Assembly: GCA_001874305.1 (NCBI GenBank)
Contig: MPCU01000006.1
Coordinates: 186,001 to 250,000, forward strand
Length of the DNA: 64,000 nt
Reading direction: 5' to 3'
Source of the DNA: Bacteriovorax sp. MedPE-SWde
GTDB lineage: Bacteria > Bdellovibrionota > Bacteriovoracia > Bacteriovoracales > Bacteriovoracaceae
In this document: positions 25,517-35,058 of the stretch, in pieces
Layout: each line of letters starts with the position of its first letter
Position numbering within the stretch: position 1 is the stretch's first letter
Notes under the pieces: model-generated
What the model was told of the DNA's origin: nothing
What the model saw: only the letters and a program-made list of their open reading frames with translations
Database searches by the model: none
Made by a program: the position numbers and the translations under genes

Positions 25517-27091
25517 ATGACAAAGAAAAAGAACGGAATCTTTTCAAAAATTAAAAACAAGCTTCGTGGCGAAAACGTTGACGACGAAATCGAGACTGAT
25601 GTTGAAGATACATTGGACGATGACGAGTATGAATATGTTGACGAAGATGAAGAAGATGACGACGACGAATATGAGTACGTCGACGAAGACGATGATGAAG
25701 AGGAAGAAGACGAGGGAGAAAATGAGGATCAAGACGATGCTCCACAATCCCCTATCGAACAGCCTCAAGTTATGACAAGGTCTCAAGACGAAGATGAAGA
25801 TGAAGATGAAGATGAAGATGAAGACGAAGAAGAAATCGAATACGAAGACGACGACGAAATAGAAAGTGCCCTATCCGAGGGAACGATAGAGATTGAGATT
25901 GAAGTACCAGAGGAGCCAGGCTTTCTTCAAAAGATGAAGTCTAAATTCTCTAAGGACAAGAACGACGAAGATGAAGACGACTACTACGAGGACGAAGACG
26001 ACCTTGAAGAAGACGAAGACTCTCTAGACCTTCAAGCAAGTAACTCAAATAAGAATGCTATGCAATCAATGATTGATAGATTCAAAAAAATGAAACCTTC
26101 CTACTCTAATGAAAAAGAGTTTAAGGCCAGCTCATCTGATACAAAATTTAATGAGCTCTCACCAGAACAATGGCTACCACACCTACTTAGTGATCAAAAT
26201 AGAAAAGTTGTGCATAAATCCTTCATCACAGGATTAACGATTACAGGCTTCTTCTTTGCGGGGAAGTTTCTAGGTCTATGGTTAGGAAGCACATCTCAAT
26301 CAAAAGGCTTTTCTCCACAACGTAGTGTTGTTTCAACATACAATCCAAGAAAAGATGTTAACTCAATAAGAGACAATAACATCTTTAATGCTAAGGAGAG
26401 CCTTTCAGACAAACCAAGAAAGTCAAAAGAACCTAAGAAGCCCGTTGTAAAAGTATGTAAAGCGGCCAATAAGAAAAGTCGCCTACCTATTAAGCTAGTT
26501 AACACAATTGTCTTACAAGACTCAGTTAAAAGTGTTGCAAGTGTATCTAAACGAGGAAAGATTTTTAACTTTCGAGAAGGTGAAAAAATCGACAACCTCG
26601 CCGAGGTCGGAAAGATCAATAGATTAAAACTTGTCTTTAAAAACTTGAAATCTGGTAGTTGTGAGTATATTGAAAATGTAGACAAGAAAGCAAGACGAGC
26701 ATTTGCCAAAAAGAAACTTAATGTTGAAGCACCAAGAAAACTTGCCAAAAATGGTATCCAAGGAAAAGGAAATAAGTTTTCTATTAAAAAATCTGTAAGA
26801 GATCAACTACTCTCTAATATTGGAGAAGTTTTAACTCAGGCCAGAGCAATTCAAATTAAGAACCCTGATGGTACATTATCTTACAAAATGGCCGATGTAG
26901 TGCCAGGTAGTATCTACAGTCAGCTTAATATACAAAATGGCGACATTGTTACAGGAATCAACGGTAAAAAGATTACCAGCATGAATGAAATGATGTCGAT
27001 GTTTGGTAAACTTAAAGAGAATGACTCTTACGAAATAACAATTAGTAGAGATGGAAACGAACAAAATTTAAATTATAATTTTACAGAATAA
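25517..27091 (+). CDS. gspC: Type II secretion protein GspC with acidic cytoplasmic extension
   Basis: GspC links the inner membrane platform to the secretin. Residues 1-20 are basic and about 21-170 are extremely acidic, with long Asp/Glu runs and two DEYEYVDED copies. A single transmembrane helix lies at about 235-256, followed by a homology region (about 310-390, LPIKLVNTIVLQDSVKSVA) and a PDZ domain (about 425-520). The family is usually near 270-300 residues with a very short cytoplasmic tail, so the 230-residue acidic extension is unusual. It is the first gene of the operon and has no strong Shine-Dalgarno sequence. Confidence 0.9.
   Translation: MTKKKNGIFSKIKNKLRGENVDDEIETDVEDTLDDDEYEYVDEDEEDDDDEYEYVDEDDDEEEEDEGENEDQDDAPQSPIEQPQVMTRSQDEDEDEDEDEDEDEEEIEYEDDDEIESALSEGTIEIEIEVPEEPGFLQKMKSKFSKDKNDEDEDDYYEDEDDLEEDEDSLDLQASNSNKNAMQSMIDRFKKMKPSYSNEKEFKASSSDTKFNELSPEQWLPHLLSDQNRKVVHKSFITGLTITGFFFAGKFLGLWLGSTSQSKGFSPQRSVVSTYNPRKDVNSIRDNNIFNAKESLSDKPRKSKEPKKPVVKVCKAANKKSRLPIKLVNTIVLQDSVKSVASVSKRGKIFNFREGEKIDNLAEVGKINRLKLVFKNLKSGSCEYIENVDKKARRAFAKKKLNVEAPRKLAKNGIQGKGNKFSIKKSVRDQLLSNIGEVLTQARAIQIKNPDGTLSYKMADVVPGSIYSQLNIQNGDIVTGINGKKITSMNEMMSMFGKLKENDSYEITISRDGNEQNLNYNFTE
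25787..25828 (+). repeat. Hexanucleotide tandem repeat inside gspC
   Basis: Five exact GATGAA units (25793-25822) are flanked by GACGAA on each side. They are in frame and encode Asp-Glu repeats (residues 91-104). Gain or loss of units would change length by two residues without a frameshift. Confidence 0.85.
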
Positions 27092-27110
27092 TCCAAGGAT
27101 TGGTTTAACT

Positions 27111-29420
27111 ATGAAAAGCACATTATTAGGTCTATTAACATTGAGTTTACTTGCTTCTGCCCCTGCAACTCAGGCGCAATTCAAGAAATTTAAGTCTAAG
27201 GCTAACTTTAAAAGGTCATCAGAGCCTGTATCAAAACTAATTGATAATAAGCCAACTGGTACCAATGTATTTGGAAGATCTGCTCCCAAATTACCAAAGT
27301 CTGACGATAGTTATGTAAACCTCAATCCTGAAACGGCATTCGGCCCTGAAGTTATTACTAGTTTCGACTTCCCTAATACATCACTTCAAGATTTAACCAA
27401 GCATATGCAAAAACTTACAGGTTTAAATCTCATTATTGATAAAGACCTTAAAGGAAAGATTTCAATCTCCGCCCCAACTGCGATCACTGTTGGAGACGCT
27501 TGGAAAGCATTTCTTGCGGCCCTAAATATGAATGGTCTGACAATGGTTAAAAGTGGCGCATTCTATAAGATAGTTCAGGCCAGAGACATTAGGTATATTC
27601 CAACAAAGATCTATACAGGAAACTATGTTCCAGAGACAGAGAACTACCTAATGAAGATTATTGCTCTGAAGAATATCAACTCTACAGAGGTTTCAAGATC
27701 ATTTCGTCCGTTCATGTCAAGATATGGTCGTATTATTGAAATAAAACAAACTAATACAATTATCATTCAAGATACCGGTTCTAATATTAATCGTCTCATG
27801 AGATTAATTAAATTCATTGATGTTCCAGGACACGAAGAGACTCTTCAAATTATTCCTGTTAAGAACACTTCGGCTTCTGAGATAGCAAAACTATTAGATA
27901 AAATTTTAAAGAAGGATAGTTCTAAAAAGTTCTCATCGAAAAAGAAAGGTGGAGAAACAATCAGTAAACTAACTGCTGAACCAAGAACAAACTCTATTAT
28001 CGCCATGGCAAATGCTGATGGAGCAAGAAGATTAAGAGACCTTATAACTAAGCTAGATGTAAAGCTCGTTGCTGCTAACAATGAGCAAATCCATGTTTAT
28101 TACCTATTTCATGGCGACTCTGAAGAGCTTGCTAAGACACTATCGACTCTAGTTAGTAGCTCAGCTTCAAAGTCAAGAACATCTAGATCTTCAAGATTCT
28201 CAAGTAAGAAGTCTACTAGTTCAAACTCATTATTTAATGCAGAAGTTAGAGTTACAGCAGATAAGTCTAATAACGCTCTTGTAGTTACTGCCTCTCCTAC
28301 AGATTGGCTAACATTAGAAAAAGTTATTCAAAAGCTAGATGTACAAAAAGATCAGGTCTATGTAGAAGGTGTCATAATGGAGACATCAGTATCTAAGGCA
28401 AGAGATGTTGGTATTAGTATCGTTGGTGCTTATGGTACAGGTGGAGCAGATAAAGCGGGATTCCTTGGTGGAGAAAGTGGAAGTACTCTAACTCAACTCT
28501 TAACTAACCAATGGACAAGTATTGGTGGTCTATTTGCAGGAGCAGGACTTGGTAAATCATCGACAACAACAATTAATGGACAAGAAGTAAAAATAAACTC
28601 TGTAAATGCACTGATTTCAGCAGTTGCTAACAATGGAACAACAAATGTTCTAGCGACACCTCAACTACTCGTTCAAGATAACACAGAAGGTGTTTTTGAA
28701 GTTGGTGAAACAGTTCCAGTAGCAGAAAAAACAAATGCTTCAAACGGAAGCTCTACAACGTCTATTAAGCAACAGAAAATTACTCTAAAGTTGAAGATTA
28801 CTCCTTCGATTAATAAAGTAACAAGATATATCAAGCTAAAGATAGATCAAAAAGTAGATGACTTCTCAACAAGACAACTTCCTTCAGGTGTTGCAAGTGA
28901 AGGTGTTGGTACAAACACAAGATCGACAGTAACAACTGTTACAGTTAGAGATAGAGATACAATTGCAATGGGTGGTCTAATGAGAGACAAGTCTGTTGAG
29001 TCAGAAAGTAAAGTCCCTCTTCTTGGAGATATCCCAGTACTGGGTTGGTTATTTAAGAATAAGAGAAAGCAAGTTGAAAAAGTAAATATGCTTTTCTTCC
29101 TTACGCCTAAGATTTTATCTAACTACCAAAAAGATGTCGCTGATACTGTAAAAGATGGTCTAAACAGAAGAGCTGCTCACCTTAAAGATATTTATGGAGA
29201 AGAAGATCCTTTTGGAACAACTGCAAAAGGTCTTTATAATAAGGCCAAGAAGCAAGAAGAAGGACCTCTTTTCAATCAAGAAGATTCTGAGTTTTACAAG
29301 AAACAGAATAAGAAAGGAATTCAAGGAGGGTCAAATGAAGATGACCTCCTTGGATCAGCTCCTGACTATAAGAAAATTATTCAGCAAATTAAAATGAAAG
29401 AATCATCAGTTCAAAAATAA
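27111..29420 (+). CDS. gspD: Type II secretion secretin GspD
   Basis: The outer membrane channel of the T2SS, 769 residues. It has a signal peptide (cleavage near TQAQ), an N0 domain from about residue 83 (SFDFPNTSLQDLTKHM), N1-N3 repeats to about residue 400 with a Ser/Lys-rich insertion in N3, and the secretin core. The conserved signature VPLLGDIPVLGWLFKNK is near residue 640. About 100 charged residues follow the core and may be an S domain or a contact for other parts. No lipobox is seen. It starts 19 bases after gspC. Confidence 0.95.
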   Translation: MKSTLLGLLTLSLLASAPATQAQFKKFKSKANFKRSSEPVSKLIDNKPTGTNVFGRSAPKLPKSDDSYVNLNPETAFGPEVITSFDFPNTSLQDLTKHMQKLTGLNLIIDKDLKGKISISAPTAITVGDAWKAFLAALNMNGLTMVKSGAFYKIVQARDIRYIPTKIYTGNYVPETENYLMKIIALKNINSTEVSRSFRPFMSRYGRIIEIKQTNTIIIQDTGSNINRLMRLIKFIDVPGHEETLQIIPVKNTSASEIAKLLDKILKKDSSKKFSSKKKGGETISKLTAEPRTNSIIAMANADGARRLRDLITKLDVKLVAANNEQIHVYYLFHGDSEELAKTLSTLVSSSASKSRTSRSSRFSSKKSTSSNSLFNAEVRVTADKSNNALVVTASPTDWLTLEKVIQKLDVQKDQVYVEGVIMETSVSKARDVGISIVGAYGTGGADKAGFLGGESGSTLTQLLTNQWTSIGGLFAGAGLGKSSTTTINGQEVKINSVNALISAVANNGTTNVLATPQLLVQDNTEGVFEVGETVPVAEKTNASNGSSTTSIKQQKITLKLKITPSINKVTRYIKLKIDQKVDDFSTRQLPSGVASEGVGTNTRSTVTTVTVRDRDTIAMGGLMRDKSVESESKVPLLGDIPVLGWLFKNKRKQVEKVNMLFFLTPKILSNYQKDVADTVKDGLNRRAAHLKDIYGEEDPFGTTAKGLYNKAKKQEEGPLFNQEDSEFYKKQNKKGIQGGSNEDDLLGSAPDYKKIIQQIKMKESSVQK

Positions 29421-29430
29421 GGAACAGAAT

Positions 29431-31185
29431 TTGAAACTTACTGAAAACATGCTACATAAGGTTGAAGGACAAAAAGAGAAGATAGGGCAACTTCTTCTCA
29501 AGCACACTTCCCTTTCAGAAGATCAATTAAGTGAAGCTCTTGATATCCAAAGAGAGTCTGGGCTTTTAATTGGTGAGATTCTTCTTAAAAAGAACTACAT
29601 TCACCCACATGATATTGTAAAAGTTATTTGTCACCAGATAGACATTCCGTATATTCAAGATATTGATGTTGATGGCATAGACCCAGAGATCATTTTAAAT
29701 ATTCCTATTAATTATGCAAAAGTACATGAACTCATACCTATTCTTGAAACAGAAAAAACTATTTCTGTAGTTATGACTGATCCGTTTAACTTTGATGCAA
29801 TTAATGACCTTAGAGAGATCTTCAAGAAAGATGTCACAGTTATTGTCAGCTCACCGCTTAAAGTAAACGATGCCATAAATAGAGTATACGAGAAGGCCAA
29901 TAAGAATATTGTAGCGACACTAGAAGACGAATTCGATGAGTCGCTTGATCTTGATGGACCAATTGATATTTTAGATGCAGGAGCAGATGAAGCACCTGTA
30001 ATTAGATTTGTTAACTCAATTATCTTCAGAGCTGTAAAAGAGCGCGCAACAGATATACATATTGAGCCGTATGAAAAAGAATCGATCTACCGTTTCCGTA
30101 TTAATCGAGTAATGACCGAGGTTCTTAGACAGCCAATTAAAACTCACTCCGCTGTAGCTTCAAGAATAAAAGTTATGGCAAAACTCGATATCGCAGAAAA
30201 AAGACTTCCACAAGATGGTCGTATTCCTATTAAGATGGCCGGAAAAGATATTGATATACGTCTTTCAACTGTACCAGTACAAAATGGTGAAAGAATCGTT
30301 ATGAGGGTCCTTGAAAAGAGTAATAATATTCTAAGACTTGAGAACCTAGGCTTTCACGGTAAGGTACTTGCCGACCTTGACTCTCTAGCAGGTAGAAAAG
30401 ACGGTGTTGTCTACGTTTCAGGGCCTACTGGCCACGGTAAAACAACGACTCTCTTCGCTATGCTTGATAGAATTAATACTCCAGATAGGATGATCATTAC
30501 TGTTGAAGATCCTGTTGAGTATGAAGTTCAGGGTGTATCCCAAATCCAAGTTAATCACAAAATCGATCTTTCCTTTGCTAAGGCGCTAAGATCAATACTA
30601 AGACAAAACCCAGATGTTATTATGGTTGGGGAAACTAGGGATAAAGAGACTGCAGAGATGGCGGTCCAAGCATCCCTTACAGGTCACTTTGTACTGTCTA
30701 CAATTCACACTAATGATGCAGCAAGTGCCCCTAACCGATTAATTGATATGGGAGTGCAACCTTTTATGATTGCATCTTCTTTAGCAGGAGTATTGGCCCA
30801 AAGACTAATTAGAACTCTTTGTAATGAATGTAAGAAGCCGCACACAATAACACCATATGAGATGGAAATCTTGGGAATTAACTCAGTACCAGATGAAGCA
30901 ACTATCTTTGAGGCGGCAGGTTGTCCAAAATGTAATGGAAAGGGATACTCAGGAATGACAGTAGTATCCGAGTTATTAATGATTACTGATGAAATAAAGT
31001 CACTGATCATTAACAAGACAGACTCTGGAACATTAAAGAAAATGGCGCAATCTCAAGGAATGACAACTCTAAGAGATGATGCGATAGAAAAAGTGTTCAT
31101 GGGAATTACAGATATTGACGAGATGACAAGAGCAATCAACTCGGAAGATAATAGTAATGAAGAAAAGACTGAAGAGAAGCAATAA
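29431..31185 (+). CDS. gspE: Type II secretion ATPase GspE
   Basis: The cytoplasmic ATPase that powers pseudopilus assembly, 584 residues, starting with TTG after AAGGAACAG. It has an MshEN-type N-terminal domain (about residues 15-155), Walker A GPTGHGKT (331-338, with His in place of the common Ser), an Asp box (ITVEDPVEYE), Walker B (NPDVIMVGETRD), a His box (TGHFVLSTIHTNDA), and a zinc-binding tetracysteine (CNEC and CPKC). The stop overlaps the gspF ATG by one base. Confidence 0.96.
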   Translation: MKLTENMLHKVEGQKEKIGQLLLKHTSLSEDQLSEALDIQRESGLLIGEILLKKNYIHPHDIVKVICHQIDIPYIQDIDVDGIDPEIILNIPINYAKVHELIPILETEKTISVVMTDPFNFDAINDLREIFKKDVTVIVSSPLKVNDAINRVYEKANKNIVATLEDEFDESLDLDGPIDILDAGADEAPVIRFVNSIIFRAVKERATDIHIEPYEKESIYRFRINRVMTEVLRQPIKTHSAVASRIKVMAKLDIAEKRLPQDGRIPIKMAGKDIDIRLSTVPVQNGERIVMRVLEKSNNILRLENLGFHGKVLADLDSLAGRKDGVVYVSGPTGHGKTTTLFAMLDRINTPDRMIITVEDPVEYEVQGVSQIQVNHKIDLSFAKALRSILRQNPDVIMVGETRDKETAEMAVQASLTGHFVLSTIHTNDAASAPNRLIDMGVQPFMIASSLAGVLAQRLIRTLCNECKKPHTITPYEMEILGINSVPDEATIFEAAGCPKCNGKGYSGMTVVSELLMITDEIKSLIINKTDSGTLKKMAQSQGMTTLRDDAIEKVFMGITDIDEMTRAINSEDNSNEEKTEEKQ

Positions 31186-32390
31186 TGGCATTATATGCAT
31201 ATCATGGAATAGATAAAACCGGCGTCGAGAAAAAAGGCACCGTAACCGCAGAGAACGAAGTTTTTGCAAAACAAAAAATTCGCTCAAGTGGGATAATGCT
31301 AACTAAGATTAAAGAGCAAAAATCTGAAAATAAGGCCCAGGCCGCTGTTACTTTTGGAAATGCCATTAGTATTAACGACCTTTCTCTAATGACTAGACAG
31401 CTCGCAACACTTGTTAAGGCCAGAATACAAATTGTAGAGGCCTTCAATGCTCTCATAGAACAGTGTGAGAATCCAAAACTCAAAGTAATTCTTTCAGAAG
31501 TTCGTCAAAAAGTTAACGAAGGTAGCTCACTTGGAAACGCATTAGCTGACTACCCTAAAGTTTTTGATAATATTTATGTAAATATGGTTGAGGCAGGAGA
31601 ATCATCAGGAACACTACATATAGTTCTTATGCGACTTGCCGAATTTACAGAGGCGCAGGTAAAACTTAAAAATAAGGTTCGTGGTGCGATGATGTACCCG
31701 ATAATTATGCTAATTGTTGGTGCATCTGTAATGAGTATCATTCTCGTTTTAGTTATTCCGAAAATTACTAAAATATTCGTGACTTTAAAGAAAGATCTCC
31801 CTATACCTACTCAGATCTGTATTTGGCTTTCATCCTTCCTTAAAAGTTATTGGTGGGCAGTTATCTTGGGTGGCTTCGCTTCTGTATGGTTATTTAAGAA
31901 ATATATCGCTACAAAGAAAGGAAAATCACAGTGGGACACTTTCCTATTAAAGCTTCCAATAATTGGAAACCTTGTAACAATGGTAAATGTTAGTAGATTT
32001 TGTTCAACTCTAGGAACTCTTCTAAACTCAGGTGTTCCGATCCTTATGGCAATGAAGATTGTAAAAAACCTAATTTCCAATGTTCATATTCAGGCAGCAA
32101 TTGAAGATTCAAGAACCAGCATTACTGAAGGTTCCTCAATGTCAGGGCCACTTGCAAGTAGTAAGCTATTCCCTGTCATGGTGACACACATGATTAGCCT
32201 TGGTGAAAAGTCAGGTGAACTTGAACCTATGCTCAATATCATTGCAGAAAACTATGAAGATCAGGTTGAATCTAAACTAAATGGATTAACTTCTGTACTA
32301 GAGCCTATTATGATGGTTGGAATGGGTGGAGCCGTTGCTTTTATTGTAATGTCTGTTGTTGTACCTATGATGGAGCTAAACTCAATCTAA
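31185..32390 (+). CDS. gspF: Type II secretion inner membrane platform GspF
   Basis: The polytopic platform protein of 401 residues contacts GspE and GspL. It has two repeated cytoplasmic domains (about residues 65-190 and 265-390), each with a T2SSF pattern such as LSLMTRQLATLVKARIQIVEAF and RFCSTLGTLLNSGVPILMAMK, and three transmembrane helices near residues 165-190, 215-235 and 370-395. The length is typical. It is translationally coupled to gspE, and a 92-base gap follows. Confidence 0.95.
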   Translation: MALYAYHGIDKTGVEKKGTVTAENEVFAKQKIRSSGIMLTKIKEQKSENKAQAAVTFGNAISINDLSLMTRQLATLVKARIQIVEAFNALIEQCENPKLKVILSEVRQKVNEGSSLGNALADYPKVFDNIYVNMVEAGESSGTLHIVLMRLAEFTEAQVKLKNKVRGAMMYPIIMLIVGASVMSIILVLVIPKITKIFVTLKKDLPIPTQICIWLSSFLKSYWWAVILGGFASVWLFKKYIATKKGKSQWDTFLLKLPIIGNLVTMVNVSRFCSTLGTLLNSGVPILMAMKIVKNLISNVHIQAAIEDSRTSITEGSSMSGPLASSKLFPVMVTHMISLGEKSGELEPMLNIIAENYEDQVESKLNGLTSVLEPIMMVGMGGAVAFIVMSVVVPMMELNSI

Positions 32391-32444
32391 AAGAAAATAC
32401 CTAGTAATAATTTGCTGTGTCTTTACAAAATTCTGACAAAGTAT

Positions 32445-32461
32445 TTAACTGTTTAAGTTAA
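32445..32461. promoter_or_regulatory. Inverted repeat before gspG
   Basis: TTAACT-N5-AGTTAA lies in the 92-base gap before gspG, which is the largest spacing inside this otherwise tight operon. The gap also has AT-rich -10-like sequence at 32465-32470 and a strong AAGGAG. A separate promoter or regulator site for the abundant major pseudopilin is possible. Confidence 0.4.
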
Positions 32462-32482
32462 GTTTAAAATATATAAGGAGAA

Positions 32483-32962
32483 ATGATGACATCAGATCCA
32501 GAAAAAAATATTGAAACCATTGCCAAAGTCGTAAAAAACGAAAAAGGTATGACTTTAATTGAAATTCTAATCGCACTTACACTTATCAGTTTAATGGGTA
32601 CATTCATGGCCGGAAAAGTATTTGATATGCTTTATGAAGGTCAAGCAAAGTCTGCAAAAATCCAAATGAAAAACTTTGAGTCTCAACTTAAAGAGTTCAG
32701 AAGAAAGTGTGGATTCTACCCTACAACTGACCAAGGACTTGAGGCACTAATCTCAAAACCTTCTGGCGGTAGAGAATGTAAGAACTATCCACCAGATGGA
32801 TTTGTTGAAGCTGAAGAAATTCCTCTAGATCCATGGGATGGAGACTATGTTTACTCTTCTGATGGTAAGAAATTTGACATTATCTCTTATGGTCAAGATG
32901 GTGAAGAAGGCGGAGAGGACAAAGACGTCGACATTAGCTTAAGAAAGAAGAAAAAGAAATAG
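32483..32962 (+). CDS. gspG: Major pseudopilin GspG
   Basis: GspG forms the T2SS pseudopilus. The prepilin site is KG/MTLIEIL near residue 22, with the conserved Glu at mature position 5, followed by a hydrophobic helix. The C-terminal domain has the family pattern GFYPTTDQGLEAL, DPWDGDYVY and FDIISYGQDGEEGGED, which forms the calcium site. AAGGAG is spaced better to the second ATG at 32486. The protein is 159 residues, with a longer leader than usual and an odd basic tail of five lysines. gspH starts one base after the stop. Confidence 0.95.
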   Translation: MMTSDPEKNIETIAKVVKNEKGMTLIEILIALTLISLMGTFMAGKVFDMLYEGQAKSAKIQMKNFESQLKEFRRKCGFYPTTDQGLEALISKPSGGRECKNYPPDGFVEAEEIPLDPWDGDYVYSSDGKKFDIISYGQDGEEGGEDKDVDISLRKKKKK

Positions 32963-32963
32963 T

Positions 32964-33617
32964 ATGCGCAATAAGGGTCTTGGACAATCAGGATTTACTT
33001 TAATTGAAATCCTCGTGGCCCTGGCCCTTGTTGCTGTCGTACTCACAATGGTTACAGGTTCGACCTTCTCAAGTAGAAAGAACCTAGATGAACTCATGTC
33101 AAATATGGAGCGAACTATTCGCTTCTCCACAGATGAAGCCGCTTTAAAAAATCAATTTGTCAGACTTTCCATTACCCTTGATGGTGATGAACAAGCGCTA
33201 AAGCTTGAGTACTCTGATGACCCTAATCTTGTCATTGATACTGAAGTAAAAGATGATCAAGACCCCGATGATGAAAAGAAGAAAAAGAAAGATAATTTTC
33301 TTCCAATACCAGACTTCAACCCTGACGATATGAAGATCCCAATGGGCGTAAAAATCATTGGAGTAGCAACCGGTATTAGTAAAGACCTAGTAACCGAAGG
33401 TGATGCTCAAGTATATTTTTATCCCACAGGAGAAAAAGACTCTGCTATAATTATATTTGCAACAGATGATGAGATGGCCTTCATTGAAGCAGAGCCTTTT
33501 AAGCAAGTAATTGAAAGATCTTATGTTCCACATGAAGTCGAAATTACCGAAGAAAACTTTGCTGATAAAACTTTAGAAATGGCCCAAGACATGTTCAAAG
33601 AATGGCAAAGCAAATAA
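32964..33617 (+). CDS. gspH: Minor pseudopilin GspH
   Basis: The 217-residue protein has a short leader with prepilin cleavage at SG/FTLIEIL (about residue 10) and a hydrophobic helix. The middle carries an Asp/Lys-rich insertion (about residues 95-110) that may be disordered. Its place between gspG and gspI, and its size, support GspH, one of the tip or entry subunits of the pseudopilus. The 3' end overlaps gspI by 16 bases. Confidence 0.85.
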   Translation: MRNKGLGQSGFTLIEILVALALVAVVLTMVTGSTFSSRKNLDELMSNMERTIRFSTDEAALKNQFVRLSITLDGDEQALKLEYSDDPNLVIDTEVKDDQDPDDEKKKKKDNFLPIPDFNPDDMKIPMGVKIIGVATGISKDLVTEGDAQVYFYPTGEKDSAIIIFATDDEMAFIEAEPFKQVIERSYVPHEVEITEENFADKTLEMAQDMFKEWQSK

Positions 33618-34123
33618 AAGACAAAAACAGCAAACAACATGGATTCACTCTTATCGAGGTAATGATTGCTCTGGCAATCTTCGGTGTTTTTATTGTTTCT
33701 TTCATGTCAGGTCAAGGCTATAACGTGACTGATTCGGCCAGCCTAAGACGAGAACTACAGCTCAAAGAATATGCACAATTAAAAATAAATGAACTCCTCG
33801 TATCTCCCCCGGAATTAAAAGAAAGTCTTACTCTCAGACCAGAAACAGGTAAATTTGAAGAGAATGAGCAATTTAAATTTGAAGTTACATATAAGAGATT
33901 TAAAGTTCCTGATTATGAAAAACTAAAAGGAAATGAAGAATCACAAGAGGAAGACGCATCTTCCTCTCTTCAAAAGAAAATTTTTGAAACTGTAAAAAAG
34001 AATATGGAAGAAATGGTTTGGCAGATAGAAGTAACTGTTATTGATACTACAACTGACTACAGACATAGTGTTTCAACCTGGTTAACCAATGAGAAAATTG
34101 AAGTAAAACTGGATACTCTGTAG
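33602..34123 (+). CDS. gspI: Minor pseudopilin GspI
   Basis: The 173-residue product has cleavage site HG/FTLIEVMIAL near residue 14, and then the type IV pilin helix. GspI, GspJ and GspK form the tip complex that starts pseudopilus growth. A Glu/Ser-rich insertion (about residues 115-130) lengthens it compared with the usual 120-130 residues. Its stop TAG shares a base with the GTG start of gspJ. Confidence 0.85.
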   Translation: MAKQIKDKNSKQHGFTLIEVMIALAIFGVFIVSFMSGQGYNVTDSASLRRELQLKEYAQLKINELLVSPPELKESLTLRPETGKFEENEQFKFEVTYKRFKVPDYEKLKGNEESQEEDASSSLQKKIFETVKKNMEEMVWQIEVTVIDTTTDYRHSVSTWLTNEKIEVKLDTL

Positions 34124-35058
34124 TGCTTAAAGAAATCAAAACTCAAAACATTACAAATGAAGAAGGCTTTACACTACTAGAAGTTTTAATTGCCATTACT
34201 ATCCTCTCAATGCTCATGGTGTCGATCTACTCGATCATTGATAGTAGTACGACTACTAAAGATAAGGTTCTCTCTGAAGATAGAGAAAAAATGCAATTTG
34301 AAATGGGTATAACAAGACTAGAAACAGACTTTGAATTTATACACTCTCCGCTATATTTTGAAAGTACTGCAAATGACGACACACTCTATAAGAAAAAATC
34401 CTCTTCGACCTCTAGTGCAAACTCAACAGATAATAAAAATAACAGTAATGATAACTTCCTCGACTTGGAAGATGAAACAACTAATAAAATTTATGAACAA
34501 AATGAGAACTTTGAAGGTTTATCTGAATCTAACCGACCAATCCCTAAGCTTATAAATGACGAGAAAGGTTCTATCATTTTTATGTCATCAGCGGGAAGAA
34601 GGCTTCTAAAGAACTCTAAGCAATCAAACCTCATGTGGATCAGATACTCTGTTATTAACAACTCGGAGCCAGCAATAAAAGAGGCAAGCTTCGCTTTAAC
34701 AAGAACAGTTATTAAAGAAGATTTATATAAGTCACAACTTGATTGGGATGCCGCTAAAGAATATGTAGTTCTCGAGAATCTTCAATCTTTTGAATTTAAT
34801 TTTTGGGATCCTAAAAAAGAAAAGTATGTCGATTCTCTTAGAGAGTTAACTCAAGATAAACAGACACCTCGATTAATTAAAGTTAAATTAACTTATCTCA
34901 CAAAAACTAAAGAAGTTCATGATGTCATAAGAACATTTAGGCCAATATGGCCGAATTTTAATACAAAGAAAGCACTAGAAGAAAAATACAAAGCATCATC
35001 CTCAGACTCAGGTCCAACTGGTGGAATCTCTGGCGGTAGTGGGAATAGTACTAACTGA
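34123..35058 (+). CDS. gspJ: Minor pseudopilin GspJ
   Basis: The product has 311 residues, starts with GTG and has cleavage site EG/FTLLEVLIAI near residue 15. The globular part is interrupted by a Ser/Asn-rich low-complexity loop (about residues 90-112), and the C-terminus is Ser/Gly-rich. Typical GspJ proteins have about 200 residues, so both insertions are lineage-specific additions. It is coupled to gspK by a one-base overlap (TGATG). Confidence 0.85.
   Translation: MLKEIKTQNITNEEGFTLLEVLIAITILSMLMVSIYSIIDSSTTTKDKVLSEDREKMQFEMGITRLETDFEFIHSPLYFESTANDDTLYKKKSSSTSSANSTDNKNNSNDNFLDLEDETTNKIYEQNENFEGLSESNRPIPKLINDEKGSIIFMSSAGRRLLKNSKQSNLMWIRYSVINNSEPAIKEASFALTRTVIKEDLYKSQLDWDAAKEYVVLENLQSFEFNFWDPKKEKYVDSLRELTQDKQTPRLIKVKLTYLTKTKEVHDVIRTFRPIWPNFNTKKALEEKYKASSSDSGPTGGISGGSGNSTN

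Noticed and set aside
25551-25745. Antisense open frames rich in His/Arg or Val/Ile opposite the acidic part of gspC
   Set aside because: They are mirror images of the GAT/GAA repeats; they have no ribosome binding site and no independent coding signal.
26296-26748. Long antisense frame across the gspC periplasmic region
   Set aside because: No start context, no family resemblance, and gspC itself is well supported on the other strand.
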